Below are positions 6,841-13,483 of a stretch of 13,971 nucleotides of DNA, in pieces; the first letter of the stretch is position 1; each line of letters opens with the position of its first letter. Below the pieces are notes generated by a model. That model saw nothing but the letters and a program-made list of their open reading frames with translations. It searched no databases and was not told the DNA's origin. The position numbers and the translations under genes were made by a program. The DNA comes from Candidatus Kaiserbacteria bacterium (GTDB lineage Bacteria > Patescibacteriota > Minisyncoccia > Phycocordibacterales > UBA918): contig JAGQLZ010000037.1 of the NCBI GenBank assembly GCA_020428895.1, positions 1 through 13,971 on the forward strand, given 5' to 3'.

Positions 6841-7726
6841 TCAATCTTCTGAATCACCAACCACGGTGATAAATAATACTTATACTCCACCATTACCAAG
6901 TGTTGGACGAGAGATTTTGAGTGCGTTTGTAAGACTATTTACAATTGGCGCGGGTTTTTTTGTAATTGTTTTTGTTGCTTTTTTCTTTTACGACAACGCA
7001 GAAAGAGTCAGTGACGGTGCTTGTAATATCGCTGTTTATCCAATTGAGGGCGTGATTTACCCATATGAATCGTTTAGTGAATATGATCTTGTGGTAACAC
7101 CAGGTGCTGTTAGGTCATTCTTCAGTAGCGTTGAGCAAGACCCATATATAAAAGGGGTTTTGTTAGAAATTAATTCTCCAGGTGGAACTCCAGTGGCTTC
7201 TGAACAGATTGCTAAAATAATTGATTCATCAAAAGTTCCAGTTTATGGTTTGATTGGTGATTATGGACTTTCTGGTGGCTATTTAATTGCAGCTAGTACT
7301 GATCAATTATTTGCTTCAACAATGTCTGATATTGGTAGTATTGGAGTAACTATGTCGTATATTGAAAATACTGAACAAAATCTTGAAGAAGGCTTATCTT
7401 TTGTTGAGTTAACGGCTGGTGACTATAAAGAAGCTGGTAATCCTAACCGTCCACTCACTGAAGAAGAAAAATTAATGTTCGAAAAAGACCTAAGGATTGT
7501 TCATGATGAGTTCATTAATCAAATTGCCTATTACCGTGGTAGTACTTACGACGAAGTTAAAGTGCACGCAGATGGTTCGTCAATGACTGGAAAGGAAGCT
7601 TTTGAAGTTGGCTTAATCGATGCCATTGGTAGTAGAGAAGAAGCCCGAAAAGTGTTTGCTGAACAGCTTGGCTATGATGTGTCTGAAGTTACATTCTGCG
7701 AATATCAACCACCACTACTTTACTAA
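6821..7726 (+). CDS. sppA: Signal peptide peptidase SppA-type serine protease (S49)
   Basis: This is a 301-residue short-form SppA with one N-terminal TM segment (about 36-57) and an extracytoplasmic protease domain. The catalytic serine is Ser151 in GLSGGYLIAAS. The lysine base is Lys203 in DYKEAGNPNRP. Their separation, 52 residues, equals that of the Bacillus subtilis Ser147/Lys199 dyad. The substrate-binding loop NSPGG lies at 118-122. The family cleaves remnant signal peptides and other membrane peptides, usually as a ring-shaped oligomer. The start is uncertain: TTG at 6821 is the first possible start after an in-frame stop at 6812-6814 and lies inside the preceding gene. A GTG at 6866 would shorten the polar N-terminus without affecting the domains. 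Neither has a clear Shine-Dalgarno sequence. No intrinsic terminator follows. Confidence 0.9.
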   Translation: MENEQSNQSSESPTTVINNTYTPPLPSVGREILSAFVRLFTIGAGFFVIVFVAFFFYDNAERVSDGACNIAVYPIEGVIYPYESFSEYDLVVTPGAVRSFFSSVEQDPYIKGVLLEINSPGGTPVASEQIAKIIDSSKVPVYGLIGDYGLSGGYLIAASTDQLFASTMSDIGSIGVTMSYIENTEQNLEEGLSFVELTAGDYKEAGNPNRPLTEEEKLMFEKDLRIVHDEFINQIAYYRGSTYDEVKVHADGSSMTGKEAFEVGLIDAIGSREEARKVFAEQLGYDVSEVTFCEYQPPLLY

Positions 7727-7805
7727 TCTGTTTAAATTATAGTTTTCAAACAAACTAAGCTACTATTTATCTTATAGTAGGTTAACTTTAACAAACAAAA
7801 AATAA

Positions 7806-7850
7806 TGCTATAGTTAGCTGATATTTTAATTAAAATATTAAACTTATACT
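7806..7850 (+). promoter_or_regulatory. Candidate promoters in the gap before tyrS
   Basis: The 141-bp gap between 7727 and 7867 is very AT-rich. Two -10 elements are credible: an extended -10, TG-C-TATAGT (7806-7814, with TTTAAC at 7787-7792 as weak -35), giving a leader of about 47 nt; and TATACT (7845-7850), giving a leader of about 10 nt. The first shares the 11-mer ATGCTATAGTT with the promoter at 13420-13430. A 7-bp hairpin (7760-7766/7774-7780) has no U-tract. No T-box features are visible and no Shine-Dalgarno sequence precedes the ATG at 7868. Confidence 0.4.
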
Positions 7851-7867
7851 CATATTAATCACAAAGT

Positions 7868-9133
7868 ATGGCTAAAACAAAACTGCAAACTGATCTAGAA
7901 GAACGGGGACTGATAGCCCAAACTGGTGGGGGTGATTTATCTGAAGTACTAAGTAAAAAGCGATCAATGTACGTAGGCGTTGACCCAACCGCTGACTCTA
8001 TGCACGTTGGAAATTTGGTGCCAATTATTCTTATGAAGCATCTAAGTGACGCCGGTTATACTCCATACTTGTTGGTTGGTGGTGCTACGGGCATGATTGG
8101 TGACCCAAGAGAAAGCGGAGAAAGACAGCTTTTGGATGATAAAACCCTCAAACACAATTTGGCTTGTATTAAGTCTCAAATGTCTGGTCTTTTAAACAAA
8201 AAAGATTTAAAAGTACTAAATAATGCTGACTGGTTAAGTAAAATAAAACTGCTTGATTTTTTACGTGATGTTGGTAAACACTTCACAGTTAACCAGCTAA
8301 TCAAACGTGACATTATCAAACGTCGATTAGAAACTGACGAAGACAGTATTTCTTATACAGAATTTTCATACTCACTATTACAAGCTTGTGATTACTTACA
8401 TTTACACAAAACATACGGAGTTGATTTACAGATTGGTGGTTCTGACCAGTGGGCAAATATTATTTCTGGAGTAGATTTGATTCGTAGAAAACATGGCAAC
8501 AATGTTTATGCGTTAACCACTCCAATGATTAACGACAAAACTACTGGCAAAAAGTTTGGTAAGTCTGAAGGTAACGCTGTTTGGTTAGATCCTAAAAAAA
8601 CTTCACCGTTAACTTTTTATCAATTTTGGATAAACACCGCTGACGAAAATGTTGAAGAATACTTGCATGTCTTTTCATTCACTCCATTAACCAAATTAAA
8701 AACCATTATCAAGAAACACAAGGCTGAACCACACAAACGTTTGGCACAAAGACAACTGGCTGACGACATGACCACTTTTGTGCACGGTAAACTGGTAGCT
8801 ACTTCTGTAAAGAAAGTGACTGATATACTCTATGGAAAAAAGCCAAGTTCTAATCTTACCAAGACAGAAAAAGCTTTACTGATTTATGAAGCACCTAGTT
8901 TAGCAATATCAAAAACCAATCTTAAAAAAGGTTTGAATATCTCTGAAGTTTTAGTGTTACTTGATTTAGTAAAATCAAAATCTGAAGCTAGAAGGATTAT
9001 TGAAGCCGGTGGTGTATCAGTAGATACTAAACCAGTCGGTATTGATTTTTGTTTTAACGAAAAAACTCTTAAAAAAGATTTAACTTTAGTAAAAAAAGGC
9101 AAAACAATTGGCGTTGTATACAAAAATAATTAA
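7868..9133 (+). CDS. tyrS: Tyrosyl-tRNA synthetase
   Basis: The 421 residues match the usual length of bacterial TyrRS. It charges tRNA-Tyr with tyrosine in the cytoplasm through a tyrosyl-adenylate. The class I signature HIGH appears as HVGN (46-49) after YVGVDPTADS. The tyrosine/ATP-pocket segment GGATGMIGDP (71-80) and QIGGSDQWAN (188-197) are present, and the KMSKS loop reads KFGKS (229-233), the usual TyrRS variant. The C-terminal S4 RNA-binding domain spans about 357-390 (ISEVLVLLDLVKSKSEARRI). All expected parts are present, so it should be active. It appears to be transcribed alone from the upstream AT-rich region. No good terminator follows: a 7-bp inverted repeat at 9170-9176/9194-9200 has a 17-nt loop and no U-tract. 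Confidence 0.97.
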   Translation: MAKTKLQTDLEERGLIAQTGGGDLSEVLSKKRSMYVGVDPTADSMHVGNLVPIILMKHLSDAGYTPYLLVGGATGMIGDPRESGERQLLDDKTLKHNLACIKSQMSGLLNKKDLKVLNNADWLSKIKLLDFLRDVGKHFTVNQLIKRDIIKRRLETDEDSISYTEFSYSLLQACDYLHLHKTYGVDLQIGGSDQWANIISGVDLIRRKHGNNVYALTTPMINDKTTGKKFGKSEGNAVWLDPKKTSPLTFYQFWINTADENVEEYLHVFSFTPLTKLKTIIKKHKAEPHKRLAQRQLADDMTTFVHGKLVATSVKKVTDILYGKKPSSNLTKTEKALLIYEAPSLAISKTNLKKGLNISEVLVLLDLVKSKSEARRIIEAGGVSVDTKPVGIDFCFNEKTLKKDLTLVKKGKTIGVVYKNN

Positions 9134-9192
9134 GATTTATCGCAAGTCTTGATAAAAATTTGTAACAAAAATAGCATTTTTTGAAACATAGC

Positions 9193-9221
9193 TTGCTATT
9201 AAAGTTTAATAAAGCTAATAT
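9193..9221 (+). promoter_or_regulatory. Possible promoter of ychF
   Basis: TTGCTA (9193-9198) and TAATAT (9216-9221) are separated by 17 nt, placing the start point near 9228 and leaving about 9 nt of leader before the ATG at 9237. No Shine-Dalgarno sequence is present. The rest of the 103-bp gap after tyrS is AT-rich without other features. Confidence 0.4.
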
Positions 9222-9236
9222 TCTTTGACTTAATTT

Positions 9237-10337
9237 ATGTCTTTATCTGTTGGAATTGTTGGATTACCGAACGTTGGGAAATCAACGTTGTTTAATGCTT
9301 TAACTAAAAAATCCGTACCGGCTGAAAATTATCCATTTTGTACCATCGATCCATCAGTGGGAATAGTTCCGGTGCCTGACGGTAGATTAAAAACTCTTTC
9401 TGATATTTCAGGCAGTAGTGAAATCATTCCCGCTGTAATTGAATTTACTGACATTGCAGGTTTGGTAAAAGGTGCTTCTGATGGTGAAGGTTTGGGTAAT
9501 AAATTTTTAGCCAATATTCGTGAGACTGACATGATTGCTCAGATGGTCAGAATCTTTGAAGACGATGATATACATCACGTTTCGGGAGTAATTGATCCTA
9601 AAGCTGATATTGAAGTCATCAATCTAGAGTTGGTTATGGCTGATATGGAAACAGTTAGTAAACGACTACATAGTGTCGGTCGTGAAGTAAGGAGTGGTGA
9701 TAAAAAAGCTATTCTTGAAGAGTCAGTTTTAAATAAAATCTTTCCAGTGCTTGAAGCGGGTAACTTGGCAAATAGTATTGATTTGAACAAAGAAGAGTTG
9801 AACGTTGTTAAAGGTTTAAATTTGCTTACCTTAAAACCATTTTTGTATGTCTGCAATAAGAAAAATGGTGCGCATAACTTTGACGAGACCAATGACGAGC
9901 GATGGACTGAATTAGTTGAATTTTTTGAAAATAATAATGCACAGTATGTGTTTGTTGACGCTGGAATGGAACATGAACTGATGGATTTATCGCCCGAAGA
10001 AAAAAATGAATTTCGCCGTGAATATGGTGCTCAGGACAGCGGAGTAGACGCTTTAATTCGAGCTTGTTATGTTCGTCTTGGCTTAATGTCATTCTTTACC
10101 ACCGGTGAAAAAGAAACTCGCGCTTGGACAGTCCCAATTGGTAGTACCGGCCCAGACGCAGGTGCAGCTATTCACACTGATTTTCGTGACAAATACATTC
10201 GAGCTCATGTAGTTACTTTTGATGACTTAGTTGAATGTGGTTCATTAAAACAAGCTAGAGATGAAGGAAAGCTTCGTACAGAGGGCAGGGAATACATAGT
10301 GAAAGATGGTGACGTGATTGAATTCTTACATTCGTAA
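9237..10337 (+). CDS. ychF: Ribosome-associated ATPase YchF (Obg-like, OLA1 family)
   Basis: The 366-residue protein has the normal YchF length and order: a P-loop domain with G1 GLPNVGKST (9-17) and G3 DIAGL (72-76), an inserted coiled-coil region (about 125-190), and a C-terminal TGS domain (about 283-366) with the family signatures GEKETRAWT, IHTDF and DGDVIEF. The family hydrolyses ATP rather than GTP and associates with ribosomes and stress responses. The region corresponding to the specificity motif, normally Asn-x-x-Glu, reads NKKN here (207-210), lacking the glutamate. The sequencing frame around it is intact. It appears to be a single-gene unit followed directly by the promoter of a small RNA gene on the same strand. 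Confidence 0.95.
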   Translation: MSLSVGIVGLPNVGKSTLFNALTKKSVPAENYPFCTIDPSVGIVPVPDGRLKTLSDISGSSEIIPAVIEFTDIAGLVKGASDGEGLGNKFLANIRETDMIAQMVRIFEDDDIHHVSGVIDPKADIEVINLELVMADMETVSKRLHSVGREVRSGDKKAILEESVLNKIFPVLEAGNLANSIDLNKEELNVVKGLNLLTLKPFLYVCNKKNGAHNFDETNDERWTELVEFFENNNAQYVFVDAGMEHELMDLSPEEKNEFRREYGAQDSGVDALIRACYVRLGLMSFFTTGEKETRAWTVPIGSTGPDAGAAIHTDFRDKYIRAHVVTFDDLVECGSLKQARDEGKLRTEGREYIVKDGDVIEFLHS

Positions 10338-10341
10338 ACTA

Positions 10342-10369
10342 TTGACATGTTTTTAATCAGTGATATAAA
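10342..10369 (+). promoter_or_regulatory. Strong sigma-70-type promoter of the intergenic RNA
   Basis: A perfect -35 TTGACA (10342-10347), a 16-nt spacer and TATAAA (10364-10369), with the extended -10 TG at 10361-10362. It starts only 5 nt after the ychF stop codon and is the best promoter in the window. The predicted start point is near 10376. No protein gene on this strand follows for 600 bp, so it should serve the structured RNA. Confidence 0.7.
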
Positions 10370-10379
10370 TCACTGATTA
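10354..10379. repeat. Perfect 11-bp inverted repeat centred on the -10 box
   Basis: TAATCAGTGAT (10354-10364) and ATCACTGATTA (10369-10379) are exact reverse complements with 4 bp (ATAA) between. The -10 hexamer occupies 10364-10369, so the dyad overlaps the promoter core and the start point. It could be an operator for a dimeric repressor. If ychF transcripts read through, it would form an RNA hairpin, but no U-tract follows on the plus strand. Confidence 0.75.
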
Positions 10380-10600
10380 GCGTCACTGTCGAGTGACGCA
10401 GGGGATGTTGGGATATACCGTTCTTTACTCAACATTCTTAAATTTGTACAAAGATGCCGTGTGTCGTCAGCACACTAAGGGGTCGGCACTTAGTCTCGAG
10501 CCGTACTGCCAAATGTCGAGTATGAGGGCAAGTTAGGAACTGACAAACCTTAAGCACCCTCATTACAATACGGCCTCGCTACACAGCGAGGCCGCCTTTT
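10376..10600 (+). ncRNA. Putative independent structured small RNA (about 225 nt), family not recognised
   Basis: It is bounded by a strong promoter and an intrinsic terminator and is visibly richer in G+C than the flanking gaps. Helices, in order: H1, 8 bp 10380-10387/10392-10399 with loop GTCG at the 5' end; H2, 8 bp 10403-10410/10430-10437 with one G-U and a 19-nt loop; H3, GTGTG/CACAC 10459-10463/10471-10475 inside TGCC/GGCA 10455-10458/10485-10488; H4, TAAG/CTTA 10476-10479/10489-10492, which would form an H-type pseudoknot with the TGCC/GGCA stem; H5, CTCGA/TCGAG 10495-10499/10516-10520; H6, GCCGTA/TACGGC 10500-10505/10569-10574, whose 5' strand lies in the H5 loop (second pseudoknot) and which competes with the terminator; H7, ATGAGGG/CCCTCAT 10522-10528/10557-10563. 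No signatures of tmRNA, RNase P RNA, SRP RNA or 5S rRNA are seen. The ends are estimates. Confidence 0.6.
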
Positions 10601-10605
10601 ATTTT
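10571..10605 (+). terminator. Intrinsic terminator of the small RNA
   Basis: A perfect 10-bp G+C-rich stem (CGGCCTCGCT 10571-10580 with AGCGAGGCCG 10585-10594, loop ACAC) is followed by CC and a T4-A-T4 tract. The tail covers the stop codon of the convergent DUF3467-like gene. The opposite strand lacks a T-run after the stem, so it terminates mainly plus-strand transcription. Confidence 0.85.
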
Positions 10606-10873
10606 AACTTCCTTCCATCGGTGGATTGGCTCTTTGGACCGGACTAATTACATTAGGATTCCACTCTGCAGTAATTTCTCCATGCTTCTTTTCGTATTCA
10701 ATTATTTCGTGGGCTAGATACTGCTGTAAGCGCTTGATATGGGCTGGTGTTAAAGCATAAGTTTGTAACTCAGAACCTGAACTGATACCGAGCACAAAGT
10801 ATTCTGGAGTATGTCCAACTTTTATGTTCTCGATAAAAATTTTCTGCGACTGTTTTAAATCTTCAAGTTTCAT
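10604..10873 (-). CDS. DUF3467-like small protein
   Basis: The 89-residue soluble protein resembles the DUF3467 family as I remember it. The shared features are an N-terminal strand with a residue pattern like NIKVGHTPEYFVLGI (16-30), the segment ALTPAHIKRLQQYL (40-53, family pattern SPEHAKRL) and YEKKHGEI (60-67, family pattern YExxFGEI). The family has no established function to my knowledge. The C-terminal 20 residues are proline-rich and probably flexible. The ATG at 10873 lies 8 nt after an extended -10, with no Shine-Dalgarno sequence. Its stop codon falls in the U-tract of the convergent small RNA's terminator, so the two transcripts meet tail to tail with little or no overlap. The promoter is divergent from that of leuS. 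Confidence 0.75.
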   Translation of the reverse strand: MKLEDLKQSQKIFIENIKVGHTPEYFVLGISSGSELQTYALTPAHIKRLQQYLAHEIIEYEKKHGEITAEWNPNVISPVQRANPPMEGS

Positions 10874-10881
10874 ATTTGGCT

Positions 10882-10909
10882 ATTGTATCACTATCAATTT
10901 TTTTACCAA
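10882..10909 (-). promoter_or_regulatory. Promoter of the DUF3467-like gene, leaderless geometry
   Basis: On the minus strand: TTGGTA (10909 to 10904), a 16-nt spacer, and TACAAT (10887 to 10882) with an extended -10 TG. Only 8 nt separate the hexamer from the ATG at 10873, predicting a leader of about 2 nt. Confidence 0.55.
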
Positions 10910-10920
10910 ATTTAACAAAT

Positions 10921-10949
10921 TTGACTAATAATATGTGTGATGCATAATA
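10921..10949 (+). promoter_or_regulatory. Possible promoter of leuS
   Basis: TTGACT (10921-10926) and ATAATA (10944-10949; CATAAT with a 16-nt spacer is equivalent) are 17 nt apart. The leader would be about 25 nt. The only purine-rich stretch before the ATG, GGGG at 10976-10979, is one base from the start codon and too close for normal Shine-Dalgarno pairing. Confidence 0.45.
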
Positions 10950-10980
10950 AACATTATTTTACAAAGTCAATCGATGGGGT

Positions 10981-13395
10981 ATGCACAAAAAATTTGATCA
11001 CAAAGGGTTTGAAAAAAAGTGGCAAGAGCAGTGGCAGAAAGACAATCTGTATAAGGCTGGTGATCGAGATAAATCAAAAAGTAAAGAATACGTTTTGGTT
11101 GAACTACCATACCCATCTGGCAATCTTCATATAGGACACTGGTACGCATTTGCTGTTCCCGATATCTATGTACGCTACAGGCGCATGAATGGCGTTCAGG
11201 TAGTTTATCCGATGGGTTTTGATGCATTCGGTCTGCCAGCTGAAAACGCCGCCATAAAGCGCAATCTAAATCCACGAGAGTGGACTGAAGGAAATATCGA
11301 ATACATGAAAGGTCAGTTGGCTAGTATGGGTAACGCTTTCTCTTGGGATAAAACTGCTTCTACCATTGATCCGAATTATTATAAATGGACACAGTGGATG
11401 TTTACCCAATTTTTTGAAAATAACATCGCTTATCGTGGTAAAGGAATTGTAAATTGGTGTCCGGGTTGTAATACTGTAATTGCTAACGAACAAGTACTAA
11501 GTGACGGTACGTGTGAGCGTTGTAGTAACGAAATTGAAAAACGTGAAATGCCACAATGGATGTTGCGAATCACTAACTACGCTGATCGCTTAGTAGATGA
11601 TCTTGATGATTTGAATTGGCCAGAACATATCAAAGATTCTCAACGTAACTGGATTGGACGAAGTAAAGGAGCAGAAATTTCCTTTAAGCTTTCAACTGGT
11701 GATGATATTACCGTCTTTACCACTAGACCGGACACGCTCTTTGGTGCCACTTATGTGGTTTTAGCTCCTGAGCATAAGTTAATTACTGATAATAAAGAGA
11801 AAATTAGTAACTGGTCTGAAGTTGAGGCGTATATAAAAACCACCGCTAAAAAAGACGAACAAGATCGTTTGAATGACACTAAAGAAAAGACTGGTGTGAA
11901 GCTAGAAGGTGTTACCGCTATCAATCCAGCCAATAATGAAGAAATTCCTGTTTACATTGCTGACTATGTACTTGCTTCATACGGAACCGGCGCCATCATG
12001 GCGGTGCCAGCTCACGATGAACGAGATTTTGCTTTTGCTGAAAAGTTCGAAATTAACATCATAACAGTGGTTAGAGCTAAGGGTGAGTCATCTGCTTCTA
12101 ATGAAAAGAACGAGAAAAGTATTTTGTTTACTGACAGTGGTGAACTAATTAACTCTGGTGAGTTTGATGGAATGGACTCCGAAGAAGCTAAGGTCGCCAT
12201 CACTGAAAAAGTGGGTGGTAAATTGACCAACACCTATCGCTTGAGAGATTGGTCTGTTGGCCGTCAGCGTTACTGGGGAGTCCCGATTCCAATTGTTTAT
12301 GATCCGGAAGGGAAGCCTCATATTGTACCGAAAGAACACCTGCCGTGGACACTGCCTGAGGATGTTGATTTTCGACCAACTGGGGAAGCACCATTAGCTA
12401 AATCTGCTGAACTCAAAAAACGAACTGAAGAAATCTTTGGTAAAGGTTGGACACCAGAAGTGGAGACCATGGATACGTTTGTAGATTCTTCATGGTATTT
12501 CTTGCGTTACTTGGACAATGCTAACGATGAAGTATTTACGTCACTGGATGTTCAAAAAGACTGGATGCCAATAGACATTTATTTTGGTGGTGCAGAACAC
12601 ACCACTATGCACTTGCTTTACTCACGATTTTGGCAGAAAGCTTTATTTGATCTTGGTTTAGTAAATGTTCAAGAACCGTATCAAAGACGAATTAACCGTG
12701 GACTAATTCTTGGTCCAGACGGAAACAAAATGAGTAAGAGCAAAGGCAACGTTATTGATCCTGATGAACAGGTAGCTAGAGTTGGTTCAGATACCGTTAA
12801 AATGTATCTAGCTTTTATGGGACCTTATGGTGAAGTGTCTAACTATCCGTGGGATATGGGTGGTATCGCTGGATTACATCGCTTCCTAGAACGAGTTAAT
12901 GGTTTAAGCGAACACATTTCTGAAACAGAACCTAAAGAAATAACAAAACTACTTCACAAAACAATTAAAAAGGTGAGTGAAGATATTCCAGAGTTTAAAT
13001 TTAATACTGCAATCAGTGCCTTGATGGTATTTGTTAATTCAGTTGAAAAGCAATCTCTTACAAAAGAAAGTTACGATGCATTTTTGCGTTTGTTGGCACC
13101 GTTTGCTCCACACTTAACTGAAGAATTGTGGGCGCTGGCTGGAAATTCTGGCAGTGTTCACACTGCCGAATTTCCAGCCTATGACAAAACTTTGTCGAAA
13201 GATGAAACTGTCACAATCGGTGTCCAGATTAATGGAAAATTACGCGGTGACATCACTTTGTCTCCAGAAGCAACCAAAGACGAGGCTTTAGACGCAGTGA
13301 TAACCAAGCCAAGATTTGCCCCTTACTTAACTGCAAAACCAGCAAAAGTTATCTACGTACCGGGTCGAATTCTTAATTTAATAGTAAATGATTAA
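10981..13395 (+). CDS. leuS: Leucyl-tRNA synthetase
   Basis: The 804-residue protein is a complete, somewhat short bacterial LeuRS (usual length about 860). It charges tRNA-Leu and hydrolyses mischarged products. Visible parts: PYPSGNLHIGH with the HIGH motif at 50-53; a zinc-ribbon module with Cys160/Cys163 and Cys178/Cys181; the CP1 editing domain with TTRPDTLFG (247-255) and GTGAIMAVPAHDERD (335-349), containing the conserved Asp of the editing site; the catalytic segment MDTFVDSSWYFLRY (497-510); KMSKS at 583-587; the anticodon-binding helical domain; and the C-terminal domain with VQINGKLRG. The second zinc-binding insert common in bacterial LeuRS before the MDTFVDSSW segment lacks cysteines here. 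ATG at 10981 gives the standard N-terminus; another ATG at 10974 is out of frame. Confidence 0.97.
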   Translation: MHKKFDHKGFEKKWQEQWQKDNLYKAGDRDKSKSKEYVLVELPYPSGNLHIGHWYAFAVPDIYVRYRRMNGVQVVYPMGFDAFGLPAENAAIKRNLNPREWTEGNIEYMKGQLASMGNAFSWDKTASTIDPNYYKWTQWMFTQFFENNIAYRGKGIVNWCPGCNTVIANEQVLSDGTCERCSNEIEKREMPQWMLRITNYADRLVDDLDDLNWPEHIKDSQRNWIGRSKGAEISFKLSTGDDITVFTTRPDTLFGATYVVLAPEHKLITDNKEKISNWSEVEAYIKTTAKKDEQDRLNDTKEKTGVKLEGVTAINPANNEEIPVYIADYVLASYGTGAIMAVPAHDERDFAFAEKFEINIITVVRAKGESSASNEKNEKSILFTDSGELINSGEFDGMDSEEAKVAITEKVGGKLTNTYRLRDWSVGRQRYWGVPIPIVYDPEGKPHIVPKEHLPWTLPEDVDFRPTGEAPLAKSAELKKRTEEIFGKGWTPEVETMDTFVDSSWYFLRYLDNANDEVFTSLDVQKDWMPIDIYFGGAEHTTMHLLYSRFWQKALFDLGLVNVQEPYQRRINRGLILGPDGNKMSKSKGNVIDPDEQVARVGSDTVKMYLAFMGPYGEVSNYPWDMGGIAGLHRFLERVNGLSEHISETEPKEITKLLHKTIKKVSEDIPEFKFNTAISALMVFVNSVEKQSLTKESYDAFLRLLAPFAPHLTEELWALAGNSGSVHTAEFPAYDKTLSKDETVTIGVQINGKLRGDITLSPEATKDEALDAVITKPRFAPYLTAKPAKVIYVPGRILNLIVND

Positions 13396-13401
13396 TGGGT
13401 A

Positions 13402-13429
13402 TTGACGAATTAGAATGAAATGCTATAGT
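13402..13429 (+). promoter_or_regulatory. Promoter of the sigma-region-4-like gene
   Basis: TTGACG (13402-13407), a 16-nt spacer and TATAGT (13424-13429) with the extended TG at 13421-13422. It begins 7 nt after the leuS stop. The predicted leader is about 48 nt and contains a Shine-Dalgarno sequence. The 11-mer ATGCTATAGTT is identical to one upstream of tyrS. Confidence 0.65.
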
Positions 13430-13472
13430 TTAGGCCACGCATTGAATCTGACCCGAAGTCAAATTGTAAAGT

Positions 13473-13476
13473 AGGA
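13473..13476 (+). promoter_or_regulatory. Shine-Dalgarno sequence of the sigma-region-4-like gene
   Basis: AGGA lies 7 nt before the ATG at 13484 and fixes that start. Confidence 0.6.
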
Positions 13477-13483
13477 ATTAATT

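Noticed and set aside
7727..7867. T-box riboswitch upstream of tyrS
   Set aside because: There is no AGGGUGGNACCGCG-like T-box sequence, no specifier stem and no terminator/antiterminator pair. The gap is too short and too AT-rich.
9170..9200. Terminator after tyrS
   Set aside because: The AATAGCA/TGCTATT arms enclose a 17-nt loop, the stem is AT-rich and no U-tract follows.
10405..10536. A 43-codon open frame (ATG 10405, TAG 10534-10536) inside the RNA, preceded by AGGGG
   Set aside because: The AGGGG directly abuts the ATG, leaving no Shine-Dalgarno spacing. The peptide has no recognisable features, and its codons are constrained by several perfect helices. A structured RNA explains the sequence better.
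10376..10600. Identification of the RNA as tmRNA, RNase P RNA, SRP RNA, 6S RNA or 5S rRNA
   Set aside because: No T-arm or CCA end and no tag frame ending in alanines (tmRNA); no GAGGAAAGUCC or ACAGAA cores (RNase P); no GGAAG...AGCAG apical motif (SRP); no long rod with a central bubble (6S); no 5S core. A covariance-model search would be decisive.
10937..11134. Plus-strand open frame starting just before leuS in another frame
   Set aside because: It is overlapped by the leuS N-terminus, including the HIGH region, and has no family features.
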